Source of the DNA: Robertkochia flava
GTDB lineage: Bacteria > Bacteroidota > Bacteroidia > Flavobacteriales > Flavobacteriaceae
Length of the DNA: 64,000 nt
Assembly (NCBI RefSeq): GCF_020166515.1
Contig: NZ_JAINZT010000005.1
Location: 62,001-126,000, forward strand
Direction of reading: 5' to 3'
Shown: positions 24,579-34,713 of the stretch, piece after piece
Numbering within the stretch: position 1 is the stretch's first letter
Layout of the letters: the number at the start of each line of letters is the position of its first letter
Program-made: the position numbers and the translations under genes
Notes under the pieces: generated by a model
The model's input: only the letters and a program-made list of their open reading frames with translations
Told to the model about the DNA's origin: nothing
Databases searched by the model: none

Positions 24579-25761
24579 GGTATGCTTTAAGCCCCTCTTT
24601 CAGGATGCTCACTGCCTTCAGGAGGTTTTCCTTTTTAAGGACATAGGCTATTCTTACCTGGTTCTTTCCTATTCCCGGAGTGGAATAGAATCCTGCAGCA
24701 GGAGCCACCATAACGGTCTCTCCGTCTACCTGGAAGTCCTCAAGCAGCCACTGCGCAAATTTATCCGCATCTTCAATAGGGAGTTCTGCGATACAGTAAA
24801 AAGCTCCCTGGGGTTTGGCAACCTTAACTCCTTCAATGGCCGAGAGTTCTTTGATCACAAGGTCGCGGCGCTCCACATATTCGCTGATCACTTCATCAAA
24901 GTAGCTCTGGGGAGTCTCCAGGGCTGCTTCACTGGCCAACTGGGCGAAGGTTGGGGGAGAAAGGCGGGCCTGAGCAAATTTCAGGGCAGTAGCCTTCACC
25001 TGCCTGTTCCTGGAGATCATGCATCCGATGCGTGCCCCGCACATGCTGTATCTCTTGGAAACCGAGTCCACAACGATGGCGTGGTCATTGAGGTCTTCCC
25101 TTTCAAGTATAGAGACATGATCCTTGCCGTCATAGGTGAATTCGCGATAGACTTCATCGGCAATAAGGAAGAGGTCGTGTTTTTTAACAATAGCGGCCAG
25201 CTTTTCAATTTCTTCTCTGGAATACAAGTATCCCGTAGGATTCCCCGGATTACAGATCAGAATAGCTTTGGTTTTTGGAGAGATGAGCTTTTCAAACTCT
25301 TCAATAGGAGGTAGCGCAAAGTTATTTTCGATCTTGGATACCACTGGCACCACATTTACCCCTGAGGCCGTGGCAAACCCGTTGTAATTGGCGTAAAAGG
25401 GCTCAGGAATGATGACTTCATCACCGGTGTCACAGATGCTCCCCATGGTAAACATAAGGGCCTCTGACCCCCCTGTGGTGATAATGATCTCCTGTGGCTG
25501 TACATTCAGTCCCCGGGCGTTGTAATATTCGGCCAGTTTGGTTCTGTACGATTCAGAACCCTCACTGTGGCTGTAGGCCAGGATCTCGATGTCATTGTTC
25601 CTGATCGCATCCAATGCCACCTGTGGCGTCTTGATATCCGGTTGTCCGATGTTCAGGTGATAGACATGGGTCCCTCTTTTTTTGGCGGCTTCCGCATAGG
25701 GAACCAGCTTCCTGATGGGTGATTCGGGCATCGCTTGCCCTTTGGCTGAAATCTTTGGCAT
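24571..25761 (-). CDS. Pyridoxal-phosphate aminotransferase, class I/II (aspartate aminotransferase-like)
   Basis: A fold-type I PLP enzyme of 396 aa. The catalytic Lys is in VDSVSKRYSMCGARIG, the PLP-binding Tyr region in IADEVYREFTYDG, and the substrate Arg in the C-terminal NQVRIAYVL. Motifs fit subgroup I-gamma aminotransferases, which include aspartate and related enzymes; the exact amino acid is not certain. Translational overlap with murB (8 bases) indicates one transcript, although no metabolic link is obvious. Confidence 0.85.
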   Translation of the reverse strand: MPKISAKGQAMPESPIRKLVPYAEAAKKRGTHVYHLNIGQPDIKTPQVALDAIRNNDIEILAYSHSEGSESYRTKLAEYYNARGLNVQPQEIIITTGGSEALMFTMGSICDTGDEVIIPEPFYANYNGFATASGVNVVPVVSKIENNFALPPIEEFEKLISPKTKAILICNPGNPTGYLYSREEIEKLAAIVKKHDLFLIADEVYREFTYDGKDHVSILEREDLNDHAIVVDSVSKRYSMCGARIGCMISRNRQVKATALKFAQARLSPPTFAQLASEAALETPQSYFDEVISEYVERRDLVIKELSAIEGVKVAKPQGAFYCIAELPIEDADKFAQWLLEDFQVDGETVMVAPAAGFYSTPGIGKNQVRIAYVLKKENLLKAVSILKEGLKAYHG

Positions 25762-25919
25762 ATCTCACAATTTAACGGTGGCAAATTTGCGAAATATATT
25801 TTAAAAAACAGGCCGACTGTCACCCGAAATATACCCCGGTTAAAGAATGTTAAAAGACTGGTGTTAAATGCCTGAAATTATTAACTTTAAGAGAATTCAT
25901 CAATCTAATCACTTCAATT

Positions 25920-27257
25920 TTGAAATATGTCGTATTCATATGGGCATTTTTTGCACTTGCCTTGGTTCCGCTCCGGGCTCAGAACGGATACCATCTGAAG
26001 GCCGGTAAAGACTATGAAACCATCCGTTTTAAGTTTATCAACAATCTGATCATTCTCCCTATTGAGGTAAATGGGGTCGAATTGTCCTTTATTCTGGATA
26101 CCGGAGTGAGTAAGCCCATACTGTTCAATCTCACCGGGGAAGATGCTCCTGAACTCTACAATTACGAAGAAATCGAGCTTAAAGGGCTTGGAGACGGGCA
26201 ACCGGTTAAGGCGATACGTTCAAGAGGGAATACCTTCCGGATGGATGACCTTTTCAATACGAACCAGGAGCTGTATATGATTACAGACAGCAATATTAAT
26301 TTTTCTCCAAGATTGGGTTTTCCCGTACATGGCATCATAGGATATGACCTTTTGAAAAATTTTATTGTGGAAGTGAAATACAATCGCAAAAAAATTCGAT
26401 TTCACGATCCTGAGAGCTATACCTATAAACGTTGCGGGAAATGCGAAACCTACCGCCTCGATATTGTGGGTAACAAGCCGTTTATGAATGCCAGGGTAGC
26501 CTTTGGGGAAAATGAGACCAGGCCGGTCTATCTGCTGGTGGATAGCGGAAGCACAGATGCTGTGTGGCTGTTTGAAGATGAGGATCAGGGGATAGAAGTC
26601 CCGGAAAAGCATTTCGATGATTATATGGGCCGGGGGCTCAGCGGGGATGTTTACGGGAAACGATCTAAACTGAAAAGTTTTAACATTGGTAATTTTGAAC
26701 TGGAAGATGCAAAAGTCGCTTTTCCGGATTCCAGTTCGGTGCGGAATATCACTTTTAAAGGCGCGCGAAACGGAAGCCTGGGATCCGAGATTCTCAAACG
26801 GTTCAACCTGATTATTGATTATCCTTATGAACGGATCACCCTGGCTAAGAACGGGAACTTCCGGGCGCCGTTTCATTACAATATGAGTGGAATTGAACTG
26901 GAACATAACGGATTCAGGGTAGTGGCCGAATCCAGCGCCGCAGACCTTGGGAGTATATTCTAGCAAACCGCCGACGATGCGTCCGGAGGAATAACCTTCA
27001 GTACCCGTCGTGCCCTTTCACTCGAATTAAAACCAGCCCTGGAGATTGCAACCCTCAGGGAAGACAGCCCTGCCAAGGAGGTTGGACTCCAGGAAGGAGA
27101 TGTGATTCTCAGTGTTAACGGCAAAGCTACGCACCGTTACAATATTCAGGAGGTAAAGGAAATGCTCAATCAAAAGCCTGGAAAAACTCTTCACTTGGTG
27201 GTAGACAGGAACGGGTCGCAACTTAAGTTCGCCTTTAAGCTTAAAAAGGTGTTGTAA
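25920..27257 (+). pseudogene. Exported aspartyl protease-like protein with C-terminal PDZ, interrupted by in-frame TAG
   Basis: The start is a TTG giving the signal peptide MKYVVFIWAFFALALVPLRAQ. Two retropepsin-like halves carry DTG (ILDTGVSKP) and DSG (LLVDSGSTDAVW) catalytic motifs, typical of aspartyl protease family proteins in Bacteroidota. The frame reads TAG at 26961-26963, after residue 347, yet continues in the same frame for 97 more codons into an intact PDZ domain (REDSPAKEVGLQEGDVILSVNG) and a clean TAA. One base change would restore a 445-residue protein. Truncated as is, the protease part could still fold. Near -7 box TAACTTTA is at 25882-25889. Confidence 0.85.
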
Positions 27258-27345
27258 TTCATCTCCGGTCAAAGTGCTTGCCAGGTGATATTTATCATGA
27301 ATTTTTATCGGTTATTCGACTAAATTCCATGCATATTTCGCGATC

Positions 27346-29190
27346 ATGGGAATAAAAATCGTACGAAAGATAGACTCTGTTGATGAGCGGAGGTTGTATA
27401 ACGAGCACCTGCTGGCCGATATTCGGGCCCTGGAGATCATGTGCCGGGAAGGACTTATCGAAGAAGGGATTGCCCGAATTGGGGCCGAGCAGGAGTTGTG
27501 CCTTATCGATCGCAATTGGTATCCGGCTCCCATGGCCATGGAACTTCTTGAGCTGGCAGCAGAAGAAAGGTTTACCACAGAAATCACCAGGTATAATCTG
27601 GAGATCAACCTTGACCCCCTCCAACTTGGGGGGCATTGCTTTCGCTCTGTGTACAATCAGTTGAAAAGCGACCTGCACCTGCTTGAGCAAAAAGGGGCAG
27701 CGCTCGGGGTTCGAACCGTGTTAACCGGCATTCTACCAACCATAGGTCTTAAACATCTCCGGGCAGAGTATATGGCCCCAGTAGACCGGTATTACGCCCT
27801 GAATAATCTTATGAGAGAATTAAGGGGCAGGGAGTTTGACCTGCACATTAAAGGGGTCGATGAGGTGTCGCTAAAACATGATTCAGTGCTCTTTGAAGGG
27901 TGTAATACCAGCTTTCAGAGTCATTTGCAAATTGGGGCCGATGATTTTATTAAAAGTTATAACTGGGCTCAAATGATCTCCGGACCGGTATTGAGTATTT
28001 GTGCCAACTCTCCCCTGTTACTCGGGAAAGAACTGTGGGATGAAACCCGGATTGCTCTTTTTTCTCAAAGTATCGATACCCGGGCGAGTTCTTTCCAGCT
28101 CAATGAAAGAGAGTCAAGGGTGAGTTTTGGGGATCAATGGGCGCCTTCTAACGTGGCTGATCTCTTCAAGCAGGAAGTGCTGCGATTTCGGAGTCTGCTG
28201 ACTTCAGATTTTCAGGAGCCTAGCGACGATATTCTGGCCAGGGGAGAAGTTCCTGGACTTAAGGCGCTGGGATTGCATAACGGAACGATCTACCGGTGGA
28301 ACAGGGCCTGTTACGGGGTGACTAATGGGAAGCCGCATCTTCGCATTGAAAATCGCTATATCCCTGCAGGGCCAACCCTCACCGACGAGGTGGCGAATAT
28401 GGCGTTCTGGGTGGGGCTTATGAAAGGGAGGCCAGGGGCCTATGATAACCTGCATTCAACACATGATTTTAAGGATGTAAAAAATAACTTTCTTATGGCT
28501 GCCCGTTATGGGATGGGAGCCGGGTTCTATTGGGGGGGTGAGCTTATCCCTGCCGACCGATTACTGAAGGAAGAACTGCTTCCGATTGCCTATCGCGGAC
28601 TTCTGGATTCCGGAGTCGACAGGGAGGAGGTTTCCTATTTTCTGGGTGTTATTGAAAACCGTATTGACCATCAGAACGCGAGCCGATGGATGAGAAAGAG
28701 CTTTAGGGCCTTGCGAACCCAGATGAAGAAAACAGATGCCTGCAGGGCGCTTACTGCAGCAATTTATACCTACCAGCAAAGGGAGATTCCCGTTTCTGCA
28801 TGGCGTGTTCTTAAAGAAGATGTTGATATCCGGCTGGAATCGGATAAATGTGTTCACCAGTATATGAACCGCAATGTAGAAACTGCAAGGGTGGATGACA
28901 ATGCCGGATTTATAGGGCAACTCATGCTCTGGCGGGGTATTCATCATATGCCTGTTATTGATGAAAAAGGCCTGTTGAAGGGAATTGTAACTTCCACAGA
29001 TCTGGAGAAAAGGAGCGAAGACCTCAAAGAGCTTACCGTGGCTGAGATCATGAATAAGGTGGTGATAACCATTGCCCCGGACCAGAATATTCTTGAAGCC
29101 AGGGAGATGCTTTCCAGGCATAAAATAGGAAGTTTGCCAGTTGTGCAGGATGAATACCTGATAGGAATAATAACAAAGAATGATGTCTGA
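27346..29190 (+). CDS. Glutamate-cysteine ligase family 2 (GCS2)-like protein with C-terminal CBS pair
   Basis: The first 480 residues resemble GCS2 carboxylate-amine ligases: GAEQELCLID (metal/ATP-binding Glu residues), LEINLDP, and the ATP-side stretch ENRYIPAGPT. The last 115 residues are two CBS motifs (HQYMNRNVETARVDDNAGFI... and VAEIMNKVVITIAPDQNILEA...), which normally bind adenosine nucleotides and regulate activity. Total 614 aa. I infer an ATP-dependent amide-forming ligase under nucleotide control; the acid and amine are unknown. Its stop overlaps the start of the next gene by 11 bases. Confidence 0.78.
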   Translation: MGIKIVRKIDSVDERRLYNEHLLADIRALEIMCREGLIEEGIARIGAEQELCLIDRNWYPAPMAMELLELAAEERFTTEITRYNLEINLDPLQLGGHCFRSVYNQLKSDLHLLEQKGAALGVRTVLTGILPTIGLKHLRAEYMAPVDRYYALNNLMRELRGREFDLHIKGVDEVSLKHDSVLFEGCNTSFQSHLQIGADDFIKSYNWAQMISGPVLSICANSPLLLGKELWDETRIALFSQSIDTRASSFQLNERESRVSFGDQWAPSNVADLFKQEVLRFRSLLTSDFQEPSDDILARGEVPGLKALGLHNGTIYRWNRACYGVTNGKPHLRIENRYIPAGPTLTDEVANMAFWVGLMKGRPGAYDNLHSTHDFKDVKNNFLMAARYGMGAGFYWGGELIPADRLLKEELLPIAYRGLLDSGVDREEVSYFLGVIENRIDHQNASRWMRKSFRALRTQMKKTDACRALTAAIYTYQQREIPVSAWRVLKEDVDIRLESDKCVHQYMNRNVETARVDDNAGFIGQLMLWRGIHHMPVIDEKGLLKGIVTSTDLEKRSEDLKELTVAEIMNKVVITIAPDQNILEAREMLSRHKIGSLPVVQDEYLIGIITKNDV

Positions 29191-30373
29191 TACCCCATCT
29201 TCCAGGAAAAGAACAGAAATTGATGTAAGCAGGATACTCTTCGAGCATTATGCAGGTACCGAGGCCCCTTGCGTAGTTGTTTTCTGCGGTATTCATGGAA
29301 ATGAAAAGGCCGGAATAAAGGCTGTGCAGCGCATGATGCCTTTTCTGAAAAAGGGTATGCTCAAAGGGTCACTCTACGTTTTAACAGGTAATATCCCTGC
29401 ACTGATCAACGATCAGCGCTTTATTGATATGGACCTGAACCGGGTGTGGTCAAGGAACATGACTTCCCTAAACGCGGCGAAGCAAAAGCGGATTTCGGAA
29501 AACCGGGACCGCAAGGAAATCCTGGGTATCATATCCGATATCCGAAAGCAGGTCCTGGGTCCGCTGTATTTTATCGATGTGCATACCACCTCTGCTGCTT
29601 CCATTCCTTTTATAACCATCGATGATGCCCTCATCAACAGGAGATTTACCAAGGTGTTTCCGGTGCCGGTGGTTTTGGGTATCGAGGAATACCTTCATGG
29701 GGCACTTCTGAGTTTTATCAATCAGATGGGGTTTGTGAGCCTCGGCTTCGAGGCCGGTAGGCATGATGATGAACAGGCCGTTTGCAATGCGGAGAGCTTT
29801 TTATACCTCGTTCTTGACGTTGCGAAGATCGCTGTTTTGGAGGAGCGCACTCTTGCCCTGCATAAAGAACGCCTGCAGCGCTTAACCCTGGGGCGCAGGC
29901 ATTTTTATGAGGTCATTTACCGCTATGGTATTCAGGAGGGAGAACAATTCACCATGCGTCCGGGGTTCCGTAATTTTCAGCCGGTGAAAAAAGGCCGGGA
30001 ATTGGCAGAAAGCAATGGAAAGGTGATCAGAGCAGGAAAGGACAGGGTTATATTTATGCCTTTGTATCAGCAACAAGGAGAAGATGGTTTTTTCTTTGTG
30101 CGCAGAATTCCATCCTGGGTATTAGGTCTCTCGGCGCTGTTCCGGTTATTGCGTCTGGATGCAGTGCTTGCATGGTTGCCAGGGGTTTCCTGGATCGATG
30201 GGGAGAAACAGGGGCTCAGAGTTGATCTTAAAACAGCGAGCTTCATGGCTAAGTCTGTGTTTCATTTTCTGGGATACCGGGAAGTGGTGGAAGATGAGGA
30301 CCATTTGCTGGTCTATAACCGGGAACGCATTGCAAGAAAAGAACGCTACCCCCTTCGATATTCACGTCCCTGA
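29180..30373 (+). CDS. Succinylglutamate desuccinylase/aspartoacylase family protein
   Basis: A zinc carboxypeptidase-fold deacylase of 397 aa. Zinc and catalytic motifs are GIHGNEKAG (His and Glu ligands), DLNRVW and FIDVHTTS (third ligand His). Members remove acyl groups from N-acyl amino acids; some act on other amides. It overlaps the preceding ligase gene, so an amide ligase and an amide hydrolase are made from one transcript. C-terminal residues beyond about 270 are less conserved and may add a membrane-associated or accessory domain. The substrate is unknown. Confidence 0.82.
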   Translation: MMSDTPSSRKRTEIDVSRILFEHYAGTEAPCVVVFCGIHGNEKAGIKAVQRMMPFLKKGMLKGSLYVLTGNIPALINDQRFIDMDLNRVWSRNMTSLNAAKQKRISENRDRKEILGIISDIRKQVLGPLYFIDVHTTSAASIPFITIDDALINRRFTKVFPVPVVLGIEEYLHGALLSFINQMGFVSLGFEAGRHDDEQAVCNAESFLYLVLDVAKIAVLEERTLALHKERLQRLTLGRRHFYEVIYRYGIQEGEQFTMRPGFRNFQPVKKGRELAESNGKVIRAGKDRVIFMPLYQQQGEDGFFFVRRIPSWVLGLSALFRLLRLDAVLAWLPGVSWIDGEKQGLRVDLKTASFMAKSVFHFLGYREVVEDEDHLLVYNRERIARKERYPLRYSRP

Positions 30374-30510
30374 AAGAAGTCATTTTTTAATTGCGGGATG
30401 GTCCTTTGTCATTATCTTTTTTAAACGGCTTGTACCGCCCCGGGCGCTGTATATAAGAAATGAATTTTTCATTGAAAAAAGAAGTAAAAGCGCGGAAGGA
30501 GAATCCATAA

Positions 30511-30536
30511 AAAAAGGCCTGATTACTCAGGCCTTT
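30511..30536 (-). terminator. Terminator of the DUF1573 gene
   Basis: AAAGGCCTGA-TTAC-TCAGGCCTTT, a perfect 10-bp stem, followed by TTTTTTT on the minus strand. It lies 22 bases after the DUF1573 stop and between two convergent genes. Confidence 0.85.
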
Positions 30537-30557
30537 AAAATTTTACATTGAAATGGC

Positions 30558-30947
30558 TTATTTGCCAGAGTCAGGCAATACCTGGCCCTTGATCTTAAGT
30601 GGCACTTTCGGGGTGTCGGCATTCGATGTAACCATAATGGTCTTTCTGATGTGTCCTACCCTTTGAGTGTCATATTTTACCTCGATCTGCCCTGTTTGTC
30701 CGGGCATAACGGGTTCTTCCGGTTTCTTTGGAATGGTGCATCCGCAGGATGAAGTTACTTTAGAAATAATAAGAGGTGCATTTCCTGTATTGGTGAATTC
30801 GAAAACACGAACTCCATCGCTGCCACGAGCGATCTCACCGTAATCGATAACATCGCTTTTGAATTCGATCTTGGCTACTTTTTCCTGTGCTGAAACACCG
30901 AGGCAGGTGAATCCCACAAATAAAAGCATTAGTAATTTTTTCATCAT
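30558..30947 (-). CDS. Exported DUF1573 domain protein, 129 aa
   Basis: A signal peptide (MMKKLLMLLFVGFTCLGVSAQ) is followed by one Ig-like ASPM/SPD-2/Hydin-type domain, DUF1573, with the diagnostic VIDYGEIARGS, FEFTNTGNAPLIISKVTSSCGCTIP and VKYDTQRVGHIRKTI. The SSCGC pair is conserved in the family. These exported Bacteroidota proteins have no assigned function. It is transcribed divergently from valS. Confidence 0.9.
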   Translation of the reverse strand: MMKKLLMLLFVGFTCLGVSAQEKVAKIEFKSDVIDYGEIARGSDGVRVFEFTNTGNAPLIISKVTSSCGCTIPKKPEEPVMPGQTGQIEVKYDTQRVGHIRKTIMVTSNADTPKVPLKIKGQVLPDSGK

Positions 30948-31034
30948 TATAAGATTTAAGTGAAAGGTAAATGTAATTGATTTTGTACAGTCTTCAAAAT
31001 TTAATCTTTTCTTTTAAAATCCTGTTCTTATGGC

Positions 31035-31042
31035 TACTTTTG
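31035..31042 (+). promoter_or_regulatory. -7 box of valS
   Basis: TACTTTTG is a perfect TAnnTTTG, 31 bases before the valS ATG. I see no T-box or leader peptide in the short leader. Confidence 0.55.
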
Positions 31043-31073
31043 CAACTTTAATGCCAAAACTGAGTTTCTCAAG

Positions 31074-33707
31074 ATGAATATTCCTTCTAAATACGAGGCC
31101 AATACCATTGAAGGTAAATGGTATGATTACTGGATGCAGAACCGTTACTTTCGTTCGGTTCCCGATGGGAGAGATCCTTATACGATCGTAATTCCTCCGC
31201 CAAACGTTACCGGGGTGTTGCATATGGGACATATGCTTAACAATACCATACAGGATGTTCTCATCAGAAGGGCTCGTTTAAAAGGGTTTAACGCTTGCTG
31301 GGTGCCGGGCACCGATCATGCTTCCATAGCAACAGAGGCAAAGGTAGTGGCCAAACTCAAGGCCCGGGGCATTGAAAAAAGTGATCTTAGCAGGGAGGAG
31401 TTCCTGGAGCATGCCTGGGAATGGACAGAAGAGTATGGGGGGGTGATCCTGGAGCAGCTTAAAAAACTGGGGTGTTCCTGTGATTGGGACCGAACCAAAT
31501 TCACCATGGATGACGATATGTCGGCCTCGGTGATCCGGGTTTTCGTGGATCTTTACAATAAAGGCCTGATCTATAAAGGACACCGGATGGTGAACTGGGA
31601 TCCTGAGGCGAAAACCACCCTTTCTGATGAGGAGGTCATCTATGAGGAGCGTCAGGGCTTGTTGTATTACCTGGAGTATCCTATTGAAGGAAGTGACGAA
31701 AAGGTGACCATTGCCACCACCCGTCCTGAGACCATTCTCGGAGATACTGCCATTTGTATTAACCCTGAGGATGAGCGTTACCGTCACCTTAAAGGGAAGA
31801 AAGCTATAGTGCCGCTGGCAAACAGGGCGATACCGATCATCGAAGATGAATATGTGGATGTGGAGTTTGGTACCGGGTGCCTGAAGGTAACTCCTGCACA
31901 CGATGAGAACGATAAAATGCTTGGGGACAAGCACGGCCTGGAGGTTGTCGATATTTTTAACGATGATGCCACGCTGAATGCCCACGGCCTGCATTATGAA
32001 GGTTTAGACCGTTTTGCCGTGCGTAAGGCCATCTCCAAAGAACTGGAGGAAAAGGGATACCTGGTTAAAACAGAAAATCATATTAATAAAGTAGGGACCT
32101 CCGAGCGGACCAAAGCGGTCATCGAGCCGAGGTTGTCTGATCAGTGGTTCCTGAAAATGGAAGAGTTGGTAAAGCCTGCTATAAAGGCGGTGCTGGAAGA
32201 TGAAGAGATCAAACTCTTTCCAAAGAAATTTGAAAACACTTACAGGCACTGGATGGAAAACATCCGCGACTGGAATATATCCAGACAGCTGTGGTGGGGG
32301 CACCAGATCCCTGCATGGTATTACGGAGAAGGGAAAGAAGATTTTGTAGTTGCAGAACATGAGGAGGAGGCACTTGAGAAGGCCCGGAAGATAACTGGAA
32401 ATGAACATCTTTCTGCTGCCGATCTTAAACAGGAGGAAGATTCCCTGGATACCTGGTTCTCAGCCTGGTTATGGCCGATGAGTGTCTTCGGAGGTATTCT
32501 TGAGCCTGAAAATGAAGAGATAAAGTATTACTATCCGACCAACGACCTGGTTACCGGTCCGGACATCCTGTTCTTCTGGGTGGCCAGGATGATCATTGCC
32601 GGATATGAATTCAGGGGGGAGAAGCCTTTTACTAATATCTATCTCACCGGGTTGGTAAGGGACAAGCAAAGGCGTAAGATGTCTAAATCCCTCGGGAACT
32701 CTCCGGATGCCCTCGGACTCATTAAGGAGTATGGTGCAGACGGAGTTCGGGTAGGGCTTTTACTGAGTTCGGCGGCAGGTAATGACCTGTTGTTCGATGA
32801 GGCACTCTGCCAGCAGGGGAAGGGATTTGCCAATAAGATCTGGAATGCCTTCCGTTTGGTTAAGAGCTGGGAGGTTAACGATGCCCTTGAGCAACCGGAG
32901 GCTGCAGAAAGAGCCATAGCCTGGTATAAAAGTAAATTCAGCCTGACGCTTAAGAATATTGAGGATCAGTTCGACAAGTACAGGATATCTGATGCCCTGA
33001 TGGCGACCTACAAGCTTATCTGGGATGATTTCTGTTCCTGGCTTCTTGAAATGGTGAAGCCTGCATATCAGCAGCCAATAGATATTAAAACTTTTAATGA
33101 GGTCATTGCCTTGTTCGAGGATAACCTTAAAGTGCTTCATCCCTTTATGCCTTTTCTCACGGAGGAGATCTGGCAGCATATGAAGGTGAGAACTCCGGAA
33201 GAGGCGCTTATTATTTCTCCATGGCCGGAGGCTGAAGCCGGTGACGAAAAGCTTATTGCTGATTTCGAATTGGCAGCAGAAGTAATTTCCGGAATACGAA
33301 CCATCCGAAAGGAAAAGAATATAGCCTTTAAAAATGCGATCGATCTTAAGGTGCTGAATAACGAGAATGCCGGAAAGGCTCTCGATGCCATCATTCGCAA
33401 GCTTGGGAATGTAGATGCGCTTACCTATACAGATGAAAAACCGGAAGGGGCATTATCCTTCAGGGTGCGTTCCAATGAGTATTTTATACCGGTAACAGGA
33501 GCGGTGAATGTAGAGGAAGAGATCGAAAAGCTGGAAGAGGAATTAAAGTATACCGAAGGGTTCCTCAAGAGCGTACAGAAGAAACTTTCTAATGAGCGAT
33601 TTGTAAATAACGCCCCGGATCAGGTGGTGGCTATGGAGAAGAAAAAAGAGGCCGATGCCCTTGCCAAGATAGAGACGATAAAGGAGAGTCTTGCCTCCTT
33701 AAAATAG
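31074..33707 (+). CDS. valS: Valyl-tRNA synthetase
   Basis: Class I aminoacyl-tRNA synthetase, 877 aa, charging tRNA-Val. The HIGH motif appears as [14 protein letters not shown] and the KMSKS motif as [13 protein letters not shown]. Editing (CP1) domain features include [12 protein letters not shown]. The C-terminal coiled-coil arm that grips the tRNA is visible as [17 protein letters not shown] followed by [19 protein letters not shown]. Length is at the usual bacterial value. The gene stands alone, with a strong terminator behind it. Confidence 0.97.
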   Translation: MNIPSKYEANTIEGKWYDYWMQNRYFRSVPDGRDPYTIVIPPPNVTGVLHMGHMLNNTIQDVLIRRARLKGFNACWVPGTDHASIATEAKVVAKLKARGIEKSDLSREEFLEHAWEWTEEYGGVILEQLKKLGCSCDWDRTKFTMDDDMSASVIRVFVDLYNKGLIYKGHRMVNWDPEAKTTLSDEEVIYEERQGLLYYLEYPIEGSDEKVTIATTRPETILGDTAICINPEDERYRHLKGKKAIVPLANRAIPIIEDEYVDVEFGTGCLKVTPAHDENDKMLGDKHGLEVVDIFNDDATLNAHGLHYEGLDRFAVRKAISKELEEKGYLVKTENHINKVGTSERTKAVIEPRLSDQWFLKMEELVKPAIKAVLEDEEIKLFPKKFENTYRHWMENIRDWNISRQLWWGHQIPAWYYGEGKEDFVVAEHEEEALEKARKITGNEHLSAADLKQEEDSLDTWFSAWLWPMSVFGGILEPENEEIKYYYPTNDLVTGPDILFFWVARMIIAGYEFRGEKPFTNIYLTGLVRDKQRRKMSKSLGNSPDALGLIKEYGADGVRVGLLLSSAAGNDLLFDEALCQQGKGFANKIWNAFRLVKSWEVNDALEQPEAAERAIAWYKSKFSLTLKNIEDQFDKYRISDALMATYKLIWDDFCSWLLEMVKPAYQQPIDIKTFNEVIALFEDNLKVLHPFMPFLTEEIWQHMKVRTPEEALIISPWPEAEAGDEKLIADFELAAEVISGIRTIRKEKNIAFKNAIDLKVLNNENAGKALDAIIRKLGNVDALTYTDEKPEGALSFRVRSNEYFIPVTGAVNVEEEIEKLEEELKYTEGFLKSVQKKLSNERFVNNAPDQVVAMEKKKEADALAKIETIKESLASLK

Positions 33708-33743
33708 TATCCCAAACCTGCGATCCGGCAGGTTAGTTCAAAT

Positions 33744-33774
33744 AAAAAACCCACTTTAAGAAAGTGGGTTTTTT
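33744..33774 (+). terminator. Bidirectional terminator between valS and the acyl-CoA-binding protein gene
   Basis: A 14-bp perfect stem AAAAAACCCACTTT-AAG-AAAGTGGGTTTTTT. The stop codon of the minus-strand gene at 33773 overlaps its last bases, so both convergent genes probably use it. Confidence 0.9.
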
Positions 33775-34060
33775 ATTTTGTTTCCGGATGATCGGGATAG
33801 GTGTCGCTAAAATAAGTTTGCACCAGCTCAATGTATAGTTGCTTTGCCTTTTTTTCGCTGATCTGGCCCGCCTGGAACAGGGCATTGGTCTTGAAGGCAT
33901 TAATGATGGCGCGCCTGCTTCCCGGTGGCGCCTCGCTCCGGGTGGCTTTTTTATAATAGGCGTAAAGGCGTAACAAGAGATCGGCAGGCAGCGGATCGTG
34001 ATAATTGTTCATGAATTCCACCGCTTGTTCAAATTCCTTGTCAAGCTCCTTCTTTTTCAT
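33773..34060 (-). CDS. Acyl-CoA-binding protein (ACBP)
   Basis: A 95-residue helical protein of the ACBP family, which binds medium- and long-chain acyl-CoA in the cytoplasm. Family features are the N-terminal FEQAVEFMNN, LLRLYAYYKKATRSEAP (the KLYALYKQAT signature) and the terminal helix KKAKQLYIELVQTYF. The usual KWDAW segment is changed to INAFKTNALF, so acyl-CoA affinity may differ. It is last in the block LUD-cdsA-psd-ACBP and fits lipid metabolism. Confidence 0.82.
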   Translation of the reverse strand: MKKKELDKEFEQAVEFMNNYHDPLPADLLLRLYAYYKKATRSEAPPGSRRAIINAFKTNALFQAGQISEKKAKQLYIELVQTYFSDTYPDHPETK

Positions 34061-34062
34061 TC

Positions 34063-34713
34063 TTATTTACTTGCGATGATATCAATTCCGCCCTTTACTT
34101 TTTGATTAAGGCTTACATGGATCTCGGCATCGAGTGGCAGAAACAGGTCTACCCGGGAGCCGAACTTAATAAACCCGGCATCCTCTCCTTGTATAACTTG
34201 CATGCCTTCCTTTGCATAGTTTACGATACGCTTAGCCAGCGCTCCTGCGATCTGCCGGTAAAGTACTTCTCCAAAATGCGGATTCTCTACCACTATGGTT
34301 GTGCGTTCGTTTTCTTCGGAAGCCTTTGGGTGCCATGCCACCAGGTATTTTCCGGGGTGGTATTTGCTGAAATTCACCGTTCCTCCAATGGCATAGCGGG
34401 TGACGTGAACATTAACCGGCGACATAAATATGGATACCTGCATGCGCTGGTCCTTAAAATATTCCTTTTCATAAACCTCTTCGATAACCACGACCTTTCC
34501 GTCTACCGGAGCGATCACGTGGGTGTCATTAAGGGTGGCTATCCGCTTTGGGTTGCGGAAAAACTGGAGGATGGTAATCAGCAGGATCAGGAAAACTACC
34601 TGGACTGTTTTCTGTAGCCAGGGTGTGGGAATATAGAACTGTGCAAGCAGAATTCCAGCAATAACCACAAATAGCGTGGCAATGATGATTTTATATCCTT
34701 CCTTATGAAACAT
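34063..34713 (-). CDS. psd: Phosphatidylserine decarboxylase family protein
   Basis: The 216-residue proenzyme resembles the short (archaeal-type) phosphatidylserine decarboxylases, which convert phosphatidylserine to phosphatidylethanolamine. Two N-terminal membrane helices (IIIATLFVVIAGILLAQF and VQVVFLILLITIL), the conserved SPVNVHVTRYAIGG and the self-cleavage region GFIKFGSRVDLF are visible; cleavage between Gly and Ser would make the pyruvoyl group. It overlaps the upstream cdsA by 11 bases, which fits sequential steps in phospholipid synthesis. Confidence 0.92.
   Translation of the reverse strand: MFHKEGYKIIIATLFVVIAGILLAQFYIPTPWLQKTVQVVFLILLITILQFFRNPKRIATLNDTHVIAPVDGKVVVIEEVYEKEYFKDQRMQVSIFMSPVNVHVTRYAIGGTVNFSKYHPGKYLVAWHPKASEENERTTIVVENPHFGEVLYRQIAGALAKRIVNYAKEGMQVIQGEDAGFIKFGSRVDLFLPLDAEIHVSLNQKVKGGIDIIASK

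Noticed and set aside
26220-26966. 248-codon minus-strand frame opposite the aspartyl protease gene
   Set aside because: The plus-strand frame has a signal peptide, two Asp motifs and a PDZ continuation; the minus frame has none.
27708-27717. GGTTCGAACC, similar to a tRNA T-arm
   Set aside because: Lies inside the GCS2-like gene; no acceptor or anticodon stem around it.
31278-31994. 238-codon minus-strand frame inside valS
   Set aside because: Antisense shadow of the valyl-tRNA synthetase gene with no domain of its own.
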